This document shows positions 25,871 to 34,626 of a DNA stretch of 64,000 bases, in pieces. Every line of letters begins with the position of its first letter. The stretch's first letter is position 1. The stretch lies in contig NZ_KQ954245.1 of NCBI RefSeq assembly GCF_001519075.1, positions 496,001 to 560,000 on the forward strand, written 5' to 3'. The DNA comes from Novosphingobium fuchskuhlense (GTDB lineage: Bacteria > Pseudomonadota > Alphaproteobacteria > Sphingomonadales > Sphingomonadaceae). A program made the position numbers and the translations under genes. The notes under the pieces were generated by a model that saw nothing but the letters and a program-made list of their open reading frames with translations, had not been told where the DNA came from and ran no database searches.

Positions 25871-27486
25871 CTGCGAACATGGATCGCCGCAGCCTCCTTG
25901 GCGCAGGCGTCGCCAGCGCGGCTGCCGCGGGCCTCGGCACCGGCGCCAAGGCCAAGGCCGTCCTCGCCCCCGGCGTGAGGAAGGCCGATTTCAAGGGCGC
26001 CGTTGCCGCAATGCGCAAGGTCGTCGGTGACGAATGGGTCTTCGCTGATCCCGACGCCGTCGCGCCCTGGAAGAAATCGTACACCCCGGATCCTTACGGC
26101 AAGCACATTCCCGTCGGCGCGGTCTGCCCCGAAACCGCGGAGCAGGTGCAGGCCATCGTGAAGATCGCCAACCAGTTCCGTCAGCCGATCTGGCCGGTCT
26201 CGACCGGCAAGAACATGGGCTATGGGCAGACAACCACCGCCATGCCGGGGCAGATGATCCTCGATCTGAAGCGGATGAACCGCATCATCTCGGTCGATCC
26301 CGAACTGTGCACCGCGCTGGTCGAGCCGGGTGTTACCTACCGTCAACTCAAGGACTATCTGGTCGAAAACAACCTGCCGCTGTGGATCGACGTGCCCACC
26401 GTGGGCCCCATCGCCAGCCCGGTCGGCAACACGCTCGATCGCGGCGTCGGCTACACGCCCTATGGCGAGCACTTCATGGTCCAGTGCGGCATGGAAGTCG
26501 TGCTGGCGGACGGCGAAATCCTGCGCACCGGCATGGGATCGACCAAGAACCCGTCCGCGTGGCAGGCGTTCAAGTGGGGCTACGGACCCTATCTCGATGG
26601 CCTGTTCACCCAGTCGAACTTCGGCGTGGTGACCAAGATGGGCATGTGGCTGATGCCCGCGCCGCCGGTCTACAAGCCCTTCGTCATCCGCCACAGGAAA
26701 ATGGAGGATGTCGCCCGCATCGTCGAGGCGATGCGCCCGCTGCGCATTGCCAATATCGTCCCCAACGTGGTGCTGATGATGGGCGGCGCCTACCAGCTCG
26801 CCATGTTCAAGCGCCGCGGCGAGGTGTGGGACGGGGCAGGGCCGATCACCGATGAAGCCGTCTCCAAGGCGGCCACAGCCAACAACCTCGGCATGTGGAA
26901 CACCTATATCGCGCTCTACGGCACCGAAGGGATGATCGCCGAAAGCGAGAAGATCATCCGCGCCGCCTTCGCCGCGATCGACGGCGAAGTGCTGACCGAG
27001 GCTGAGATGAAAGACAATCCGTGGTTCCACCACCACGCGACGCTCATGCAGGGCGGACTCAATCTCGATGAGATCGGCCTCGCGCGTTGGCGCGGAAACG
27101 GCGGCGGCCTCGCCTGGTTTGCTCCCGTCGCGCCCGCCAAGGGTAGCGAGACGCAGGGGCAGGTCGCGCTCGCCAAGCAGATCCTGGGCAAGCACGGCTT
27201 CGATTATACCGCCGCTTTCGCCATCGGCAGCCGCGAACTCCACCACATCATCGCCCTTCTCTACGACAAGTCCGACCCCGCCGAGGAGAAGCGCGCAGAC
27301 GATTGCTACCGCGAGCTCGTGACGGGCTTCGGCGAGCGGGGCTGGGCCAGCTACCGCACCGGCGTCCACGCGATGGACCTTGTCGCCGAGCAGTTCGGCA
27401 CGGTGAACCGCGCGTTCAATGCCAAGCTCAAGGACGCGCTCGACCCAAACCACATCCTCGCCCCCGGCAAGTCAGGGATTGCATAA
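25867..27486 (+). CDS. VAO-family flavoprotein, 4-cresol dehydrogenase (hydroxylating)-like
   Basis: A 539-residue FAD enzyme of the vanillyl-alcohol oxidase/p-cresol methylhydroxylase family. The FAD-binding half has WPVSTGKNMGYG and the family signature GVGYTPYGEHF near residue 200; the cap half carries a GWASYRTG segment near the C-terminus. These enzymes make a quinone methide from a 4-alkylphenol and add water. A twin-arginine-like leader (MDRRSLLGAG, then an alanine-rich stretch) predicts periplasmic export with the cytochrome encoded immediately upstream. The tyrosine or histidine that would hold FAD covalently cannot be assigned by eye. Confidence 0.85.
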   Translation: MTANMDRRSLLGAGVASAAAAGLGTGAKAKAVLAPGVRKADFKGAVAAMRKVVGDEWVFADPDAVAPWKKSYTPDPYGKHIPVGAVCPETAEQVQAIVKIANQFRQPIWPVSTGKNMGYGQTTTAMPGQMILDLKRMNRIISVDPELCTALVEPGVTYRQLKDYLVENNLPLWIDVPTVGPIASPVGNTLDRGVGYTPYGEHFMVQCGMEVVLADGEILRTGMGSTKNPSAWQAFKWGYGPYLDGLFTQSNFGVVTKMGMWLMPAPPVYKPFVIRHRKMEDVARIVEAMRPLRIANIVPNVVLMMGGAYQLAMFKRRGEVWDGAGPITDEAVSKAATANNLGMWNTYIALYGTEGMIAESEKIIRAAFAAIDGEVLTEAEMKDNPWFHHHATLMQGGLNLDEIGLARWRGNGGGLAWFAPVAPAKGSETQGQVALAKQILGKHGFDYTAAFAIGSRELHHIIALLYDKSDPAEEKRADDCYRELVTGFGERGWASYRTGVHAMDLVAEQFGTVNRAFNAKLKDALDPNHILAPGKSGIA

Positions 27487-28370
27487 TGATCAGGAAGGCT
27501 TTGTTGGCGCTGGCCGCCACACTTCTCGCCACCACCGCGCAGGCACAGGAAAAGCCCCTCACAGTTGAAACCTTGCGCACCAGCAGCGGCTCGCTCTTCG
27601 CCAATATCGCGCTGATCAAGGGCGAGAAGGACGCCGTGCTCGTCGACGCGCCGTTCACCCGCGCAGACGCCTACCGCGTTGTTGCGATGGTGCTGGATAG
27701 CGGCAAGCACCTCACCACGGTGTTCATCACCCACGATCATCCCGATCACTTCTTCGCGATGGAAGTGATCAAGGATGCCTTCCCGGACGCGAAGATCGTC
27801 GCGCATCCGGTGGTCGCCGCCGATATCTGGCGATCGCTGCCTTTCAAGGTAAAGCGCTGGTATCCGGTCCTCGGCGTCAATGCGCCGCGCCACCCCACAG
27901 CACCCGCCGCGCTGGAGGGCGATACGATCATGCTGGAGGGCAAGGAACTCAAGGTCCTCGGCCCTGTGCAGGGCGACCATGTTCACGCGACCGCGCTCTG
28001 GGCGCCTTCGATCAAGGCGCTCTTTCCCGGCGATCTTGTCTACAACCAGATGTTCCTGTGGATGGGCGAGCACGATGCCGCCGCAATCGCCGCCTGGGGC
28101 AAGGCCAACGACAGCTTCATCGCGTTGAAGCCTGAAATCGTGGTCGCCGGGCACAACAAGCCGGGGCTGCCCGACGATGCCTCTGGCCTTGAATTCACAC
28201 GACGCTACATCGCCGAATGGCCTAAGCTGGTGTCGGCCTCGAAGAGCAGCGCCGACCTCGCCGAGCGGGTAAAGAAGACATTTCCGGACGCTGTCGATGT
28301 GCTGGGCGATTTCCTGCTCGGCAATTCCTCGCGCGTCGCCAAGGGGGAGCAAGCTGCATGGACCGAATGA
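27486..28370 (+). CDS. secreted metallo-beta-lactamase-fold hydrolase
   Basis: A 294-residue MBL-fold protein with a signal peptide ending TTAQAQ near residue 20. The metal motif THDHPDH supplies His83, His85, Asp87 and His88, and further ligands are likely in GDHVH and GDLVYN and the late AGHNKPG. The start ATG at 27486 shares one base with the flavoprotein stop. Secreted relatives include class B3-like and quinoprotein-relay-type hydrolases, so a lactone or ester hydrolase in the periplasmic part of the pathway is a reasonable guess. Confidence 0.82.
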   Translation: MIRKALLALAATLLATTAQAQEKPLTVETLRTSSGSLFANIALIKGEKDAVLVDAPFTRADAYRVVAMVLDSGKHLTTVFITHDHPDHFFAMEVIKDAFPDAKIVAHPVVAADIWRSLPFKVKRWYPVLGVNAPRHPTAPAALEGDTIMLEGKELKVLGPVQGDHVHATALWAPSIKALFPGDLVYNQMFLWMGEHDAAAIAAWGKANDSFIALKPEIVVAGHNKPGLPDDASGLEFTRRYIAEWPKLVSASKSSADLAERVKKTFPDAVDVLGDFLLGNSSRVAKGEQAAWTE

Positions 28371-29116
28371 CTTTCACGGACAAAGCTGTCCTCGTCACCG
28401 GTGGCGCGACAGGAATTGGCCGCGCCGCTTGCGTCGCGCTGGCGGGCGCTGGCGCCAAAGTGATCATCGGCGATATCGATCCGCGCGCCGAGGAGACCAT
28501 TGCGATCATCAAGCAGGCGGGCGGCGAGGCCTCGTTCCAGCATGCGAACGTGACCGATCCAGCTGCGATGGATGCGCTCGTGGCGGCCTGCGTAGAGCGC
28601 TACGGCCGGATGGACGCTGCGTTCAACAACGCCGGCGTGCTTCCGCCGCAGCGGCCGATCCATGAAGTGACGCCGGAGGAAATGAACCTCGCCATCGACG
28701 TCGATTTCAAGGGCGTGTTCTTCGCGATGCAGGCCGAAATCCGGCACTTCCTGAAAGTCGGCGGCGGCGCGATCGTCAACACGGCCTCGGTCGGCGCGCT
28801 GATCGCGGACCCCAACATGAGCGTCTATTGCGCGATGAAGCATGCGGTTTCGGGCCTCACCAAGGCCGCAGCGGTCGAATATGCGCAGAAGAGCATCCGC
28901 GTGAATGCCATCGCCCCCGGCTTCGTCGTCACCCCGATGACCCAGCACTGGGCCGATGATCCGAACTTCCGCGCCGCCTTCTTCGCCGGCAATGTCAGTG
29001 GCCGCGCCGCGCAGCCGGAAGAGATCGCCGGAACCGTGCTGCACCTGCTCTCGGACGCCGCGAGCTTCATCAATGGCGCGACCATCGCCATCGATGGTGG
29101 CCAGACCGCGCACTGA
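28358..29116 (+). CDS. short-chain dehydrogenase/reductase (SDR)
   Basis: A 252-residue classical SDR with TGGATGIG near residue 14, NNAG near 90, active site YCAMK near 157 and a C-terminal DGGQTAH. The ATG at 28358 has GGGGGAG eight bases upstream and overlaps the MBL gene by 13 bp; ATG 28367 (ATGA overlap) is the alternative. Asp after strand 2 (GDIDP) suggests NAD. Likely a second dehydrogenation step after hydroxylation. Confidence 0.87.
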   Translation: MDRMTFTDKAVLVTGGATGIGRAACVALAGAGAKVIIGDIDPRAEETIAIIKQAGGEASFQHANVTDPAAMDALVAACVERYGRMDAAFNNAGVLPPQRPIHEVTPEEMNLAIDVDFKGVFFAMQAEIRHFLKVGGGAIVNTASVGALIADPNMSVYCAMKHAVSGLTKAAAVEYAQKSIRVNAIAPGFVVTPMTQHWADDPNFRAAFFAGNVSGRAAQPEEIAGTVLHLLSDAASFINGATIAIDGGQTAH

Positions 29117-29128
29117 GGAACCGCCGCC

Positions 29129-30136
29129 ATGCGCGCCGCCGTCATGCAGGGCCTGCACAAGCCCCTTGCCATCCAAACTGTCGCCGATCCGGTGCCGGGC
29201 GAAGGTGAGGTCGTGGTGAGGGTCGGCCGCTGCGGCATTTGCGGCTCGGATCTGCACATGACCGAAGACCCCGCCTACGGGCAGGGCGCGGGTTCGATTC
29301 TCGGCCACGAGTTTGCAGGTGAAGTGATTGAACTGGGCAAGAGCGTGGAAGGGCTGGCCAAGGGCGATCTGGTCGCGGTCAGCCCATTGAAGAGCTGTGG
29401 CGCTTGCCCAGCCTGCCTTGCCGGCAATGTCTCATGGTGCGATGCGTTCGGCCTGCAGGGCGGCGGCTATGCCGAATATGCGCTCACCATGCCGAACCAG
29501 TGCGTGAAGCTGCCGAAGTCCGCCAGCCTTGCCGATGGAGCGATCATCGAGCCGCTGGCCGTCGCGCTGCATGGCGTGGCGATGTCGGGCCTCAGGATCG
29601 GCGACAAGGTGCTGATCCTTGGCGCGGGCCCGATCGGGCTTGCCTGCGCGTTCTGGGCCCGCCGCATGGGGGCAGGGCGCGTGGTCGTGCAGGATGTTGC
29701 CGAGTGGCAGAAAGACCGCGCACTGGCGATGGGCGCGCACGATTTTGTGGCCGACCGCTCCGATTCCTTGGGGGCTGCCGAACGCGCGCTGGGCGGTAAG
29801 GCTGACGTGGTCTTCGAATGCGTTGGCGTGCCGGGCCTGATCGCGCAGGCCGTCGAGCAAGTGCGCGCGCGGGGCGCCATCGTCCTCCTTGGCCTGTGCA
29901 CTGTGCCGGACACCTTCAACAGCTTCGCCATGCTCTCGAAGGAAGTTCGTCTGATCACCTCGGCTTTCTTCACCGCACACGAATACCACGCCGCGCTGGA
30001 CGCGCTGGACCGGGGCGCTGCCGAACCGCGCCTCCTCGTCACCGAGACCATTCCGCTCCGCCGCACGCCCGCCGTGTTCGAAGCGCTTCGCCGCCGCACC
30101 GAGCAATGCAAGGTGCTGATCGAACCCGGCGCCTGA
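29129..30136 (+). CDS. zinc-dependent MDR alcohol dehydrogenase
   Basis: A 335-residue zinc-dependent medium-chain dehydrogenase. The catalytic zinc site is CGICGSDLH and GHEFAGE. The structural zinc loop carries four cysteines (CGACPACLAGNVSWC). The cofactor site is ILGAGPIGLACAFWA. It is related to threonine or sorbitol dehydrogenase-type members. It lies 12 bp after the SDR gene. Unlike the MDR protein encoded at 15390 it keeps both zinc sites. Alcohol or diol oxidation in the same pathway is likely. Confidence 0.88.
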   Translation: MRAAVMQGLHKPLAIQTVADPVPGEGEVVVRVGRCGICGSDLHMTEDPAYGQGAGSILGHEFAGEVIELGKSVEGLAKGDLVAVSPLKSCGACPACLAGNVSWCDAFGLQGGGYAEYALTMPNQCVKLPKSASLADGAIIEPLAVALHGVAMSGLRIGDKVLILGAGPIGLACAFWARRMGAGRVVVQDVAEWQKDRALAMGAHDFVADRSDSLGAAERALGGKADVVFECVGVPGLIAQAVEQVRARGAIVLLGLCTVPDTFNSFAMLSKEVRLITSAFFTAHEYHAALDALDRGAAEPRLLVTETIPLRRTPAVFEALRRRTEQCKVLIEPGA

Positions 30137-30159
30137 ATACGAACAAAGAGGACAGCCCG

Positions 30160-30795
30160 ATGAACCTTGCCACCACGATCCCGACCAACGCGATCGAGCG
30201 CGCTGTATTCGAATGCATGAACCCGACCGAGGCTCTGTTCAATGCGACGAGCAATCCGCTGCACCGCGCGATCCTGCTCAATTTCTGGCGCCACGTTCAC
30301 CTCGAAGGTGCGGGGCTCTACGACGATATCACAGCCGCTGACATGATGGTCGATCATCCGGTCTACCGCGTCACCTGGGGCGCAAACCCTGCCGTCATCG
30401 AGGGCAAGGAAGGTGTGAAGGGCTTCTACAACAGCGTCGGGCAGGCGGTTCTCTGGCACTCCGACGACCGGCTTGCGGTAAACGATTGGGGCATCTGCGA
30501 CGAGATCACCTTCCACCAGCTCGCGCGCGGAGCGGACCTTGCCGCTATGGGCTACGATGCACCCAAGGCCGATGCGCTCTACCACGTGTCAAGCCGGCAG
30601 GCCTTCATCTGGCCTTATGACGACAAGGCGCGGCTTGCCGGCGAACACCTCTACGAAGACCCGACCAGCGTGAGGCTGGAGGAAGTTCCGTCCGAGGCGG
30701 CGACTACCCCGGCCGCGATCCAGGCGATCCACAAGGCCAAGCTGGCCGAACTCGAAGCGCGCTTCGGGCCGCGGTACTGGGTCTATCAGGGCTGA
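30160..30795 (+). CDS. NTF2/SnoaL-like protein of unknown function
   Basis: A 211-residue soluble protein. The segment from about 45 to 150 (NFWRHVHLEGAG, then DHPVYRVTWG, then EGVKGFYNSVG) looks like an NTF2-fold alpha-beta cone, the fold used by SnoaL-like cyclases and small dehydratases. A further 60 residues with AIHKAKLAELEARFG follow. ATG 30160 lies after AAAGAGGACAGCCCG. I do not recognise a characterised relative. Its place between two dehydrogenase genes points to an isomerase, hydratase or accessory role. Confidence 0.7.
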   Translation: MNLATTIPTNAIERAVFECMNPTEALFNATSNPLHRAILLNFWRHVHLEGAGLYDDITAADMMVDHPVYRVTWGANPAVIEGKEGVKGFYNSVGQAVLWHSDDRLAVNDWGICDEITFHQLARGADLAAMGYDAPKADALYHVSSRQAFIWPYDDKARLAGEHLYEDPTSVRLEEVPSEAATTPAAIQAIHKAKLAELEARFGPRYWVYQG

Positions 30796-31644
30796 GTGGC
30801 GGCCCCCATGCGGTCCTTCCACGAGAAGCGGGCCTTCGTCACCGGCGGGGCGAGCGGGATCGGGCTGGGCATCGTCAAGGCACTGGCAAAGCGCGGTGCC
30901 TTCGTGGTGATTGCAGACCTCAGGCCCGATCATATCGACCACGCGCTGGTCGAGGTCCGCGAGGGTGGGTTCGCCAGCAGCGTTGCTGCGCTGACGCTCG
31001 ACGTGACCGACCGCGCCGCCTTTTCCGCCGTTGCCGAACGCATGGATGTCGAGCTTGGCGGGATCGATATCCTCGTCAACAATGCCGAGGTCGGTGTGGA
31101 AGGTCCTGTGCTCGAAGCCGGCTATGCCGACTGGGACTATGGACTTGGCGTCAATCTCGGCGGCGTCGTCAATGGCCTCCAGAGCTTCCTGCCAAGCATG
31201 ATCGCGCATGGGCGCGGCGGGCATGTGGTCAACGTCTCCTCGCTCGCAGCCACCGTGCGCATGCCGGCCAATTTCGCGATCTATGCTGCGGGCAAGGCGG
31301 CGGTGCTGAACCTTTCCGAGAACATGCGCGAGGAACTGGCGGCGAAGGGGATCGGCGTGTCGGTGCTCTGCCCGGCCTTCGTGCGTTCCAATATCCATGA
31401 GGCCGCGCTCAATCGCCCGGCGCACTTGCGCGAAGGCAGCGGTTTTGCGCAAAGCGAGGCAACCCTGCTGGAGCGCCCGCCCGGAAACGACTGGATGGAC
31501 CCCGAAACCGTGGGCGAAATCGTGGCGGACGGAATTCTCGAGAACCGGCTCCATATCGTCACCCACGGCGAATTCCGTGAGAAGATGCGCGAGCGCAACG
31601 AGGCGCTGATGGATGCGGTGCCGCAGGCTGCCTTCCAGTATTAG
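30796..31644 (+). CDS. SDR-family protein with altered NNAG motif
   Basis: A 282-residue SDR with TGGASGIG near residue 16 and active site YAAGK near 160. The structural NNAG motif reads NNAE, an uncommon glycine-to-glutamate change next to the cofactor. The start is GTG directly after the preceding stop, with ATG at 30808 as alternative. The C-terminus is longer than in the other two SDRs of the operon (PPGNDWMDPETVGE onward). It ends the operon; nine bases later comes the stop of the convergent MFS gene. Confidence 0.83.
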   Translation: MAAPMRSFHEKRAFVTGGASGIGLGIVKALAKRGAFVVIADLRPDHIDHALVEVREGGFASSVAALTLDVTDRAAFSAVAERMDVELGGIDILVNNAEVGVEGPVLEAGYADWDYGLGVNLGGVVNGLQSFLPSMIAHGRGGHVVNVSSLAATVRMPANFAIYAAGKAAVLNLSENMREELAAKGIGVSVLCPAFVRSNIHEAALNRPAHLREGSGFAQSEATLLERPPGNDWMDPETVGEIVADGILENRLHIVTHGEFREKMRERNEALMDAVPQAAFQY

Positions 31645-31653
31645 GGCCAGACC

Positions 31654-33126
31654 CTAGGCCGAGTTGTCTTCGCGCACGCGCAGCATGGCGAGCGCGGCGC
31701 CTGCCATCACGACCGCCCCGACCAGCATGGTCCACTTGGGTTCGGTGGGGAAGAAGCTGCGGATCACGCCGCCCATGATCGTGGCGACCATCAGTTGCGG
31801 CACAACGATGAACACGTTGAAGACGCCGATATAGATGCCGAATTTGTGCGGCGGCAGCACCCGAGTCAGAATCACGTAAGGCATCGCCAGGATCGAGGCC
31901 CAGGCCACCCCGACGAACACCATCGGCAGCAACAGCAGCCAAGGATCGCGCAGCACGAGGAGCAGCAGGAACCCTGCGCCGCCGCCGAGCAGGCAGGCGG
32001 CATGGGTCCGCGCATTGCCGATCCGCTTTGCCAGCACGGGAAGCAGGAACGCCGCGAGCGCGGCAACGCCGTTGTAGAAGGCGAACATCACGCCGACCCA
32101 GTCCGCGCCCGCGTTGTAGGCCGCGCCCGCCGTGTCCACCGCGCCGAAGGCATACCTGGTGACGACCGGTGTCGTGTAGATCCACAGGATGAACAGCGCA
32201 GTCCAGGTGAAGAACTGCGCTACGGCCAACTGCCGCATCTGCGTCGGCATCTGGGCAAAGTCGCTCATGATTTCCGCCAGCGCGCCCTTCGCCTGCGTGG
32301 CCCTGAGCACCATCTGGGCAAAGCCGAACAGGACGAGCCCGCCGCCCAGCACATAGAGCTGCTTGTCGAGCCCCAGTTCCCCCACCACGCCCAGCAGCAC
32401 CGCGCCGGCTGCGAACCACAGCGGCCCGCGCGCGGAATAGACTAGAGGCTGGCTGGCGGCCTCCTCATGGCTCGTGCCGCTGAAGGCCGCCATTTCCTCG
32501 GGGCTATATTCGCGCACGCTGAATGCGGTCCAGGCGACGGCGAGCACCATCGCGGCGGCACCGATATAGAAGCTGAGCCTGACGGAATCCGGCACCTGGC
32601 CCTCCGGCGCGGTGTTGGCGATCCCGAGGTGCGTGAACAGCGCAGGCAGCAGGCTGCCAATCACCGCGCCCGCGCCGATGAACCAGGTCTGCAGCGCGAA
32701 GCCCTTTGCGCGCTGGTCATCGGGCGTCATGTCGCCGACAAACGCGCGGAACGGCTCCATCGCTATGTTGAGCGAGGCGTCGAGCAGCCAGAGGAATCCG
32801 GCCGCGAGCAGCAGCACGCCGGCCTGCGGCAGGCCCAGCAGCGCTAGTGCGGAAAGGACCGCGCCGGCCACGAAATAGGGCCGCCGCCGTCCGAAGCGGC
32901 CCCAGGTTCGATCAGAATAGTGGCCGATCAGGGGCTGGACGATGAGGCCCGTCACCGGCCCGGCAATCCACAGGAATGCCAGATTGTCGACGCTGCTGCC
33001 GAGCGACTGGAAAATGCGGCTCACGTTTGCATTCTGCAGGCCAAACGCCAGCTGGATGCCGAAGAAGCCGAAGCTGACATTCCACAGTCCCCAGAATGAT
33101 TGCTGCGGTTTCTGGCGGGTTGTCAC
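31654..33126 (-). CDS. MFS sugar transporter (GPH/maltose type)
   Basis: A 490-residue, 12-helix carrier. The region GHYSDRTWGRFGRRRPYFVAG is the cytoplasmic loop motif of glycoside-pentoside-hexuronide and sucrose/maltose MFS carriers. GTG at 33126 has GGGGGAG nine bases upstream and gives MTTRQKPQQSFWGLW, so I prefer it to ATG 33147 or 33183. It belongs with the LacI gene and alpha-glucan genes and would carry maltose or maltodextrin over the inner membrane, as MalY does in Caulobacter (family knowledge). Confidence 0.87.
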   Translation of the reverse strand: MTTRQKPQQSFWGLWNVSFGFFGIQLAFGLQNANVSRIFQSLGSSVDNLAFLWIAGPVTGLIVQPLIGHYSDRTWGRFGRRRPYFVAGAVLSALALLGLPQAGVLLLAAGFLWLLDASLNIAMEPFRAFVGDMTPDDQRAKGFALQTWFIGAGAVIGSLLPALFTHLGIANTAPEGQVPDSVRLSFYIGAAAMVLAVAWTAFSVREYSPEEMAAFSGTSHEEAASQPLVYSARGPLWFAAGAVLLGVVGELGLDKQLYVLGGGLVLFGFAQMVLRATQAKGALAEIMSDFAQMPTQMRQLAVAQFFTWTALFILWIYTTPVVTRYAFGAVDTAGAAYNAGADWVGVMFAFYNGVAALAAFLLPVLAKRIGNARTHAACLLGGGAGFLLLLVLRDPWLLLLPMVFVGVAWASILAMPYVILTRVLPPHKFGIYIGVFNVFIVVPQLMVATIMGGVIRSFFPTEPKWTMLVGAVVMAGAALAMLRVREDNSA

Positions 33127-33215
33127 GCGGTTCGGCTCCCCCTGCATCCGCAATGCGCGTGCAGCATCTTGTTTTCTATGCATGACACCTAGTCGAGCGG
33201 ACCCGTCTGGGCAGC

Positions 33216-33233
33216 AATGCATACGAATGCCAT
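33216..33233. promoter_or_regulatory. putative LacI-type operator upstream of MFS sugar carrier
   Basis: AATGCATACGAATGCCAT matches the palindrome in front of the TonB receptor at 14 of 18 positions and has the same centre (ATAC/GWATGC). It lies 90 bp upstream of the carrier start, in the 138-bp gap next to the LacI gene end. Confidence 0.5.
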
Positions 33234-33264
33234 CGACATGGCCTCATGCCCATGCTGCGCAGCA

Positions 33265-34299
33265 TCAGCCGCCGGTGGTTCCGCGCACGACAAGACGCGT
33301 TGGCAGGAATGGCGACGGCGGCGGTTTGTCCTCGACCTGCGCCATGACCGTCTCGACCAGCGCGACACCGGCATGGCGCATATCCTGCATCACGGTTGTC
33401 AAGGGAGGGGAGGTGAGGCTGGCGGCCGGGATATCGTCAAAGCCGACCACGGCGACATCGCCGGGAACGCTGAGGCCCACCTCAGCCAGCGCGCGCATTG
33501 CGCCGATCGCGATGAGGTCGCTGGCCGCAAAGATCGCATCAAACGGCTTGCCGCTGGCGATGAGCTTTTTTGCGGCCTGATAGCCCAGCTCTTCGGAGGA
33601 GATGGCCGGCACGACGAGATCGGGATCCTGGCTAAGACCGGCGGTTTCAACGGCGCGGACAAGGCCTTCGTAGCGGTTCTTGAATTCGGGATAGTGGCTG
33701 TCTGCCTGACCCAGGAAAGCGATCTGCCGCCGTCCGCGTGCCAACAGGTGCTCGCCCGCAAGGCGCCCCGCGCCGAAATTGTCCGAGCCAACCGTCGCGC
33801 CGATCGTATCGGGCTCGACCGCGCCCCAGCGCACGAAATGCGCGCCGCTGCGCACCAGTTGCCGGAGGCGGCTTTCGTAAAGGGTGTAGTCGCCATAGCC
33901 GAGAAGGATCAGGCCATCAGCCCGGTGGCTGTCCTGATAGCGCTTGTGCCAGTCGTCATCGAGCCGCTGGAACGAGATGAGGAGATCAAGCCCGCGCGCC
34001 GCGCAGTGCCGCGTGATAGAGCCCAGCATGGCGAGGAAGAACGGATTGATCCCGGATTCGTCTGGCGTGGGATCCTCGAAAAACAGCAGGGCCAAAGTGT
34101 TCGACCGCTGGGAGCGCAGCGAGGAGGCGTTCTTGTCGACCGTGTACCCCAACTGGCGGGCAATCGCCTCGATCTTCTGGCGCGTGGCGAGGCTGACCGA
34201 CTTGCTGCCGCGCAGCGCCCGGCTCACCGTGGGCTGCGAAACCCCGGCCAGATAGGCGATGTCGAAACTGGTCGGCTTGTTGGACGGCCTGCGGCCCAT
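33265..34299 (-). CDS. LacI family transcriptional regulator
   Basis: A 344-residue repressor. The N-terminal helix-turn-helix is TSFDIAYLAGVSQPTVSRALRG, followed by a hinge and a periplasmic-binding-protein-like effector domain with VVGFDDIPAASLTSPPLTTV. ATG 34299 has GGAGGAGG eight bases upstream; a TTG nine bases earlier is unlikely. It lies between the sugar carrier and the divergent receptor, with candidate operators on both sides, and probably responds to maltose or a related sugar, as MalI/CymR-like regulators do in alphaproteobacteria (inference). Confidence 0.9.
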   Translation of the reverse strand: MGRRPSNKPTSFDIAYLAGVSQPTVSRALRGSKSVSLATRQKIEAIARQLGYTVDKNASSLRSQRSNTLALLFFEDPTPDESGINPFFLAMLGSITRHCAARGLDLLISFQRLDDDWHKRYQDSHRADGLILLGYGDYTLYESRLRQLVRSGAHFVRWGAVEPDTIGATVGSDNFGAGRLAGEHLLARGRRQIAFLGQADSHYPEFKNRYEGLVRAVETAGLSQDPDLVVPAISSEELGYQAAKKLIASGKPFDAIFAASDLIAIGAMRALAEVGLSVPGDVAVVGFDDIPAASLTSPPLTTVMQDMRHAGVALVETVMAQVEDKPPPSPFLPTRLVVRGTTGG

Positions 34300-34626
34300 C
34301 GCGTGCAACCTCCTCCCCCTACCATCTTAATTGGCCGCCGCAGGTTTGCCCTGACTGGTCAGCAAGTTCCGCAACTTACGCATGAAAATGCATGGAAGCA
34401 ATTGCCCCAGAGGACTCGGCGGCTTGCAGCGGTTCGGCAAGGTCGGCAGCGTGACAATTCGGTCTCACCGCTCCCCGCCAAACCCTCGGAAACGCGATGG
34501 TATACGTATGCCATATTCGTGTCTGTCCATACCGGTTCTACCCAGCGCCCCGTACTGGAACCGGGAAAACCGCGTTCCGACAACGTTGAGGCCACGATCC
34601 GGCCGCATGGGGGAGATCTGATTTCC
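34300..34626. other. 327-bp divergent intergenic region of the alpha-glucan locus
   Basis: No open frame here looks coding. The region holds the divergent promoters for the LacI gene and the TonB receptor, one clear palindrome (34497-34514) and a GGGGGAG ribosome site before the receptor start. I could not assign -35/-10 boxes with confidence. The stretch is visibly poorer in GC than the flanking genes. Confidence 0.6.
34497..34514. promoter_or_regulatory. putative LacI-type operator upstream of TonB receptor
   Basis: ATGGTATACGTATGCCAT is an 18-bp palindrome with eight of nine half-site pairs matching and a central C-G step, the usual form of LacI/GalR operators. It lies 113 bp upstream of the receptor start and 198 bp from the LacI start. 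Confidence 0.65.

Noticed and set aside
33217..34626. Possible 470-residue N-terminal extension of the glucan TonB receptor
   Set aside because: The in-frame extension is antisense to the LacI gene and would place the signal peptide in the middle of the protein; ATG 34627 gives a normal signal.
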